This document shows, piece after piece, positions 60,591-64,000 of a stretch of 64,000 nt of DNA. This stretch comes from Proteles cristata cristata (taxonomy: Eukaryota > Chordata > Mammalia > Carnivora > Hyaenidae). Position numbers and translations under genes: made by a program. The stretch spans positions 463,501 to 527,500 of the forward strand of contig JAESUZ010003487.1 in NCBI GenBank assembly GCA_017311185.1, in the 5' to 3' direction. Numbering within the stretch: the first letter of the stretch is position 1; every line of letters starts with the position of its first letter. The notes beneath the pieces were generated by a model. It saw only the letters and a program-made list of their open reading frames with translations. It made no database searches and was not told the DNA's origin.

Positions 60591-60665
60591 TCATAGTTCT
60601 GAACCCTGGCTGTACACTAGGATAACTTGGGAGCTTAAAAAACAGACCCATATCAGAACCTTCTG
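60590..60665 (+). mobile_element. MER5-like hAT-Charlie fragment
   Basis: tctgaaccctggctgtacac, taggataacttgggagctta and aaaaacagacccatatcaga match the start of a MER5-type non-autonomous element. Short and partial. Confidence 0.6.
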
Positions 60666-60674
60666 TTTTTCCTT

Positions 60675-60790
60675 TCCTTCGGGTTGAGATGCAACTGACA
60701 GATGGCTATATATAAGCTTAATGTACAGCATAATGACATGACCTGCACATCATGCAAAATGATTTCCACAATAAGTTTAGTTTTCAGTGC
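60675..60790 (-). mobile_element. L1 3' UTR fragment
   Basis: Blocks gagatgcaactgacagatgg, taatgtacagcataatgaca and gatttccacaataagtttag match a common L1 3' UTR motif seen in inverted orientation. Confidence 0.6.
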
Positions 60791-61640
60791 TCTGTCAGTG
60801 ATTCTAGAAAACAGCTGGGATTCCAAAACACTGCTCCACCGGTGATGATGAAGCCTAAGGAGCCAAACCTGGGTGAAATCACACATCTCTTGGCATCCCT
60901 GCACAACCCTATGTAGGAGGGGGTGCTCTCCTTCCCTCTGAGTGGAGGCAGAAGAGAGGCCAAATGAAACAGCCTCTGTTTGTCAAATAATAACACAAGG
61001 CAACCCTCACAGAGGGAGGCAGAGAAATCTAAAACCAAAGAAAGAAATGTGAAATATTAAAGAGTTTTAAAATAAATGACCGAATGAGAGCAGGAAACAT
61101 GTTTCTCTGCCTGAAGGGTGAGAGATGGTAATTAGTAACCTAGCTGGAGGATGTCTTGTCAATAGATTTGGAGCCTGCTAGTTATATTTCTGTGCTTCCC
61201 CTGTGGGTGGTAGAGCAAGCTCTCCAACAGTCAGGCTAAGTCAGAGCCACGAGCTGTGCAGCCCTGGGTTCCCCTAGGATGTAACAAAGACCACGCAGGG
61301 GAAGGTTTGGTTCACAGGCCTCAAAGGTAAGGGACCTAATCTCCCCAAATCCTACCTTCCTCTAGAATATGATGGGTTTGTTCGCCGTGAAATTACCTCA
61401 AGTTTTTAAAGCCAATTTATATTGCTAGTCTGTGCCATTGTTGGAGACAGAAAGAAGAAAATTTCTAGGTGATAATTTGTGCACACTGGGCATGACTCGA
61501 GTTACTAATGAGAAATCAAAGAAGTTGTGATGAATCTACCTAAATTGGGCAATAGATTTAATACTGTCTAAATTGGTCTCAGAAGCACTTCCTTCAGGTA
61601 TCTATCCTCTAAGGGCATTAAGGGTGTTTTTATTTGGAGT
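60791..61640. other. Unique non-coding sequence
   Basis: Nothing recognised. Confidence 0.4.
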
Positions 61641-61644
61641 TTTT

Positions 61645-61785
61645 CTATTTTGAGGTGGGAAATAACACAGTGCAGAGGGAAAGTTCTAGGCTCTTTCACA
61701 ACAACCACATGGCCTGGCAGGTCATCCAACCTCTCCAATATAATCTCTTCAACAATAAGATGGAGAAAATGGCATCAAATGGCTT
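61645..61785 (+). mobile_element. MIR fragment
   Basis: Blocks taacacagtgcagagggaaa, gttctaggctctttcacaac and cctctccaatataatctctt, with aataagatggagaaaatggc, match MIR. Confidence 0.6.
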
Positions 61786-62395
61786 CTGAGTTTCTTCCAG
61801 GTATAAAAGGCTATAAATTTATTGAAACTGGATTTTGCAGGAGTTTTGTGGCATTGCTGGTGTGTGTGTTTTGGATTTAAGAGGCAGAAACTAGATAACA
61901 GTTAAGATTTTAAGGCTGACTGGAAAATATACGTGTTTGTTTTATAGAAGCAAAGTGCACAATTAGAAATACTCACTAGAAGAAGAACTCAGCTTCTATA
62001 AGAGAGTTTTCTGGAGCTATGAAGGAGATAGCATGAGGTTATTTTGGAGAGAAGCCGAGGAATTAGCCACACCGCTGAAGCATGGTGGCCCATGCTCTCA
62101 GTTTCTGGGGATTAAAGAACAAAGAGGCTTAATTTCATGATTGTTTGCCAATCTTGTATAAGTTTCCACGTATCTAAAGGGGGAAACTGGGGCATCCACT
62201 TTAGGTCTAGCGCATTGTAAAAGATGAAGAGAAAAAAAAAAAAAAGAAGAGATGACAGGGTAAGTTCTGACACATTGCAAAGCCCCCCGGAATCTTAAAT
62301 GATCCCTTAAGGAATTCTGAATGGCTGTGGTAGGAATTTCTAATCGCTAGCATGAGGGAAAAAGAGTGAGAATTCTAACAATAATGGATAAATGT
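61786..62395. other. Unique non-coding sequence
   Basis: Nothing recognised. A poly-A run is at about 62231-62245. Confidence 0.4.
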
Positions 62396-62530
62396 AAGTG
62401 TTAACATGTACTCACTACTTTCCATTCATTTTCTCAATCAGTCTTCCTAGCTATATGAAATAGGCATTATGATTATCCCATTCTGCAGATGAAAACATGA
62501 GCTGGTCAAAGTCTTGCTGTTGGTAAGAGG
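62395..62530 (+). mobile_element. MIR fragment
   Basis: Blocks gttaacatgtactcactact, cattttctcaatcagtcttc, taggcattatgattatccca and ttctgcagatgaaaacatga match the MIR 3' half. Confidence 0.75.
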
Positions 62531-63830
62531 AGAAACAAGGAAACATCTACCCAACGACCCCTTTAGTTTGTTTTTTTTTTGTTTTTTTTTTTAACCCCTT
62601 TCTTCATCTTCTTTATCTCAATCAATTACCTTCCAGTCTGGTTTCTTATAGGCTTTCCAGCACCCACTCTGATTTCTGTTCTCATATTTGGTGATGGCAA
62701 GTCTTTCATGACTTGAAGGTTTAATAGTCTTTCAGTCAAGTTCAAAAGAAATGGGGCAGCTTATCTGTTAAATGGAATTTTTATGTAAAGGAGATGAGAG
62801 AAGATGGATTTGGAGAAGTCTTCCAAGAATTAGCTATTTAAAAAGAAACATAAGAGAAAGAGAGGGAGAGAAGGGGGGAGAAAGAGAAAGAGAGAGAGAG
62901 AGGACGAACCTAATAGTGACAATGAGCACTGAAGCATATCTTTGCTTCATTAGCGTCACCAGCAACATTGCACACATTTCCTCATTCCCGTGGCCTTGCA
63001 GCCTACACTCATGCTCATCGTTAGCTAATAGGGATCATCTGATGGAAAAGAGTAAAATGACTCTATCACTCTGGATGGTTTGATAGCTCTAAATTCCCTA
63101 TAAAGAAGGATCTGTTCAGAAAGAGGAGGAAAAACACTGTTTACAAAAGCAGTGAGCTAAACTGACATCCCTCAGTACAATCTGCAAAGCAAAAACAGAT
63201 TAGCTCTCTCAATACAGGCTATTAAAAAATAGAGTTCGTTTAGAATAGGACTTTTCTTTGCAGCCAGCTTTAATCTGCTAATGCTGCTAAATACTGGGTT
63301 ACCCCAGGCCATATGGGGCAGCAGATCATTTCGTGTTCAGGTCCTTTTGCTTATTGTTAGCAGAGACTGAGTAAAAGATCTTGGACTTGCATCAACTAAC
63401 GATGGTGGCAGAAGGGTGTTAGCTCCAGAAACTCTATCAACCTTGTCAAACCATCCCTACAAGTATTGCCTTTTAATACAAATCATGTGCTTGCTTGGTA
63501 AATGCACCTTGGACACAAGAGCACTGACTGCTTCTCCCCCTTCCAACCCATTACCGCCCGTAGGGCCCTCCTGGGGGAATGATTTAGGGAGCAGGCTTTT
63601 CAAGACTGGAGGGCAGTCATTCAGTCTTAAGGTATGTCAGAGTTTGTCAGTGGCCAAAATGGGTCAACCTAACTTTTACGGCTCCTTGTTCTTTCTTCTC
63701 CTTTGACTACATTGCTTCTTATTGTGAAATAAAATTAAGATCTGATCTTCTATAATTTGAACTGTCATGACAAAAATTGCTCCGAGAGGGCAAGGCTTGC
63801 CTTATTTAAGGAGAACATTGTAGTTGTAAA
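62531..63830. other. Unique sequence with a purine-rich run
   Basis: A purine run of about 50 bases lies at 62853-62903. T-rich runs are at about 62570-62593. 63190-63400 is repeat-free and A/T-motif rich. The frames at 62772-63083 and 63416-63706 have no domain features. Confidence 0.4.
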
Positions 63831-63832
63831 AA

Positions 63833-64000
63833 GCACTGTCTTTTGGGTCAAAGAGAGTTGGGTTACAGTCCTGCCTTTGCTTCTGTCTAGCGTGTGCCCT
63901 TGGGCAAGTTACTTAACTTCTCTGAGCTGCAGATTTTAATATGTAGTGTAACAAGGATCAGAATATTCCCTACCATAATATTGCTTCACATGGTGAGGAC
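63833..64000 (+). mobile_element. MIR, cut by the window edge
   Basis: Ordered blocks ttttgggtcaaagagagttg, ggttacagtcctgcctttgc, cccttgggcaagttacttaa, cttctctgagctgcagattt and ccctaccataatattgcttc match a well-preserved MIR. Confidence 0.85.

Overview
The window is nuclear DNA from a carnivoran mammal, almost certainly a felid or other feliform. The clearest sign is about 21 copies of the felid-type tRNA-Lys-derived CAN SINE. Each has a head reading ggggcgcctgggtggctcag, then a gctctgtgctgacagctcag block, a CT-rich stretch and an AAATAAA-rich tail. A carnivore-type L1 3' end also recurs. I see no functional protein-coding gene, no RNA gene and no CpG island. The window looks like an AT-rich intergenic or deep-intronic segment whose content is mostly transposon layers.

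Layout. 1-3250 is mostly unique with one SINE. 3255-8560 holds an old L1 3' end, an old unnamed mammalian repeat, two L2 copies and a SINE. 8560-14000 is mixed unique sequence, simple repeats, SINEs, a MIR split by a SINE, and an L2 fragment. 14040-17440 is an old repeat split by a young twin-primed (5'-inverted) L1, which itself carries a second L1 3' end. 17508-17911 is a minus-strand MLT1-type LTR. 20174-21370 is a second twin-primed L1 in the opposite orientation. 21615-22600 is an old minus-strand L1 split by a SINE. 24005-28320 is a 4.3 kb plus-strand L1 with most of ORF2, split by two SINEs. 28700-36300 is old repeats, an L2, an L1 3' end and two SINEs. 37778-39450 is a decayed processed copy of the MIA2/CTAGE5 family, the only gene-derived sequence I recognise. 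39480-64000 has scattered SINEs, MIRs, a hAT-Charlie piece, a plus-strand MLT1-type LTR and long unique stretches, some of which look like candidate conserved non-coding elements.

The informative biology is retrotransposition history. Target-site duplications (TSDs) can be read directly for most SINEs and for four L1 events. Nesting gives a relative order: MIR, L2 and old unnamed repeats first, then old L1s, then young L1s and SINEs, then in one case an L1 inserted into a SINE A-tail. Two L1s show inversion with internal deletion at the junction. One SINE appears to have carried 42 bases of 3' flank. I found no previously undescribed gene system. Coordinates of old, diverged repeats are approximate because no alignment could be run.
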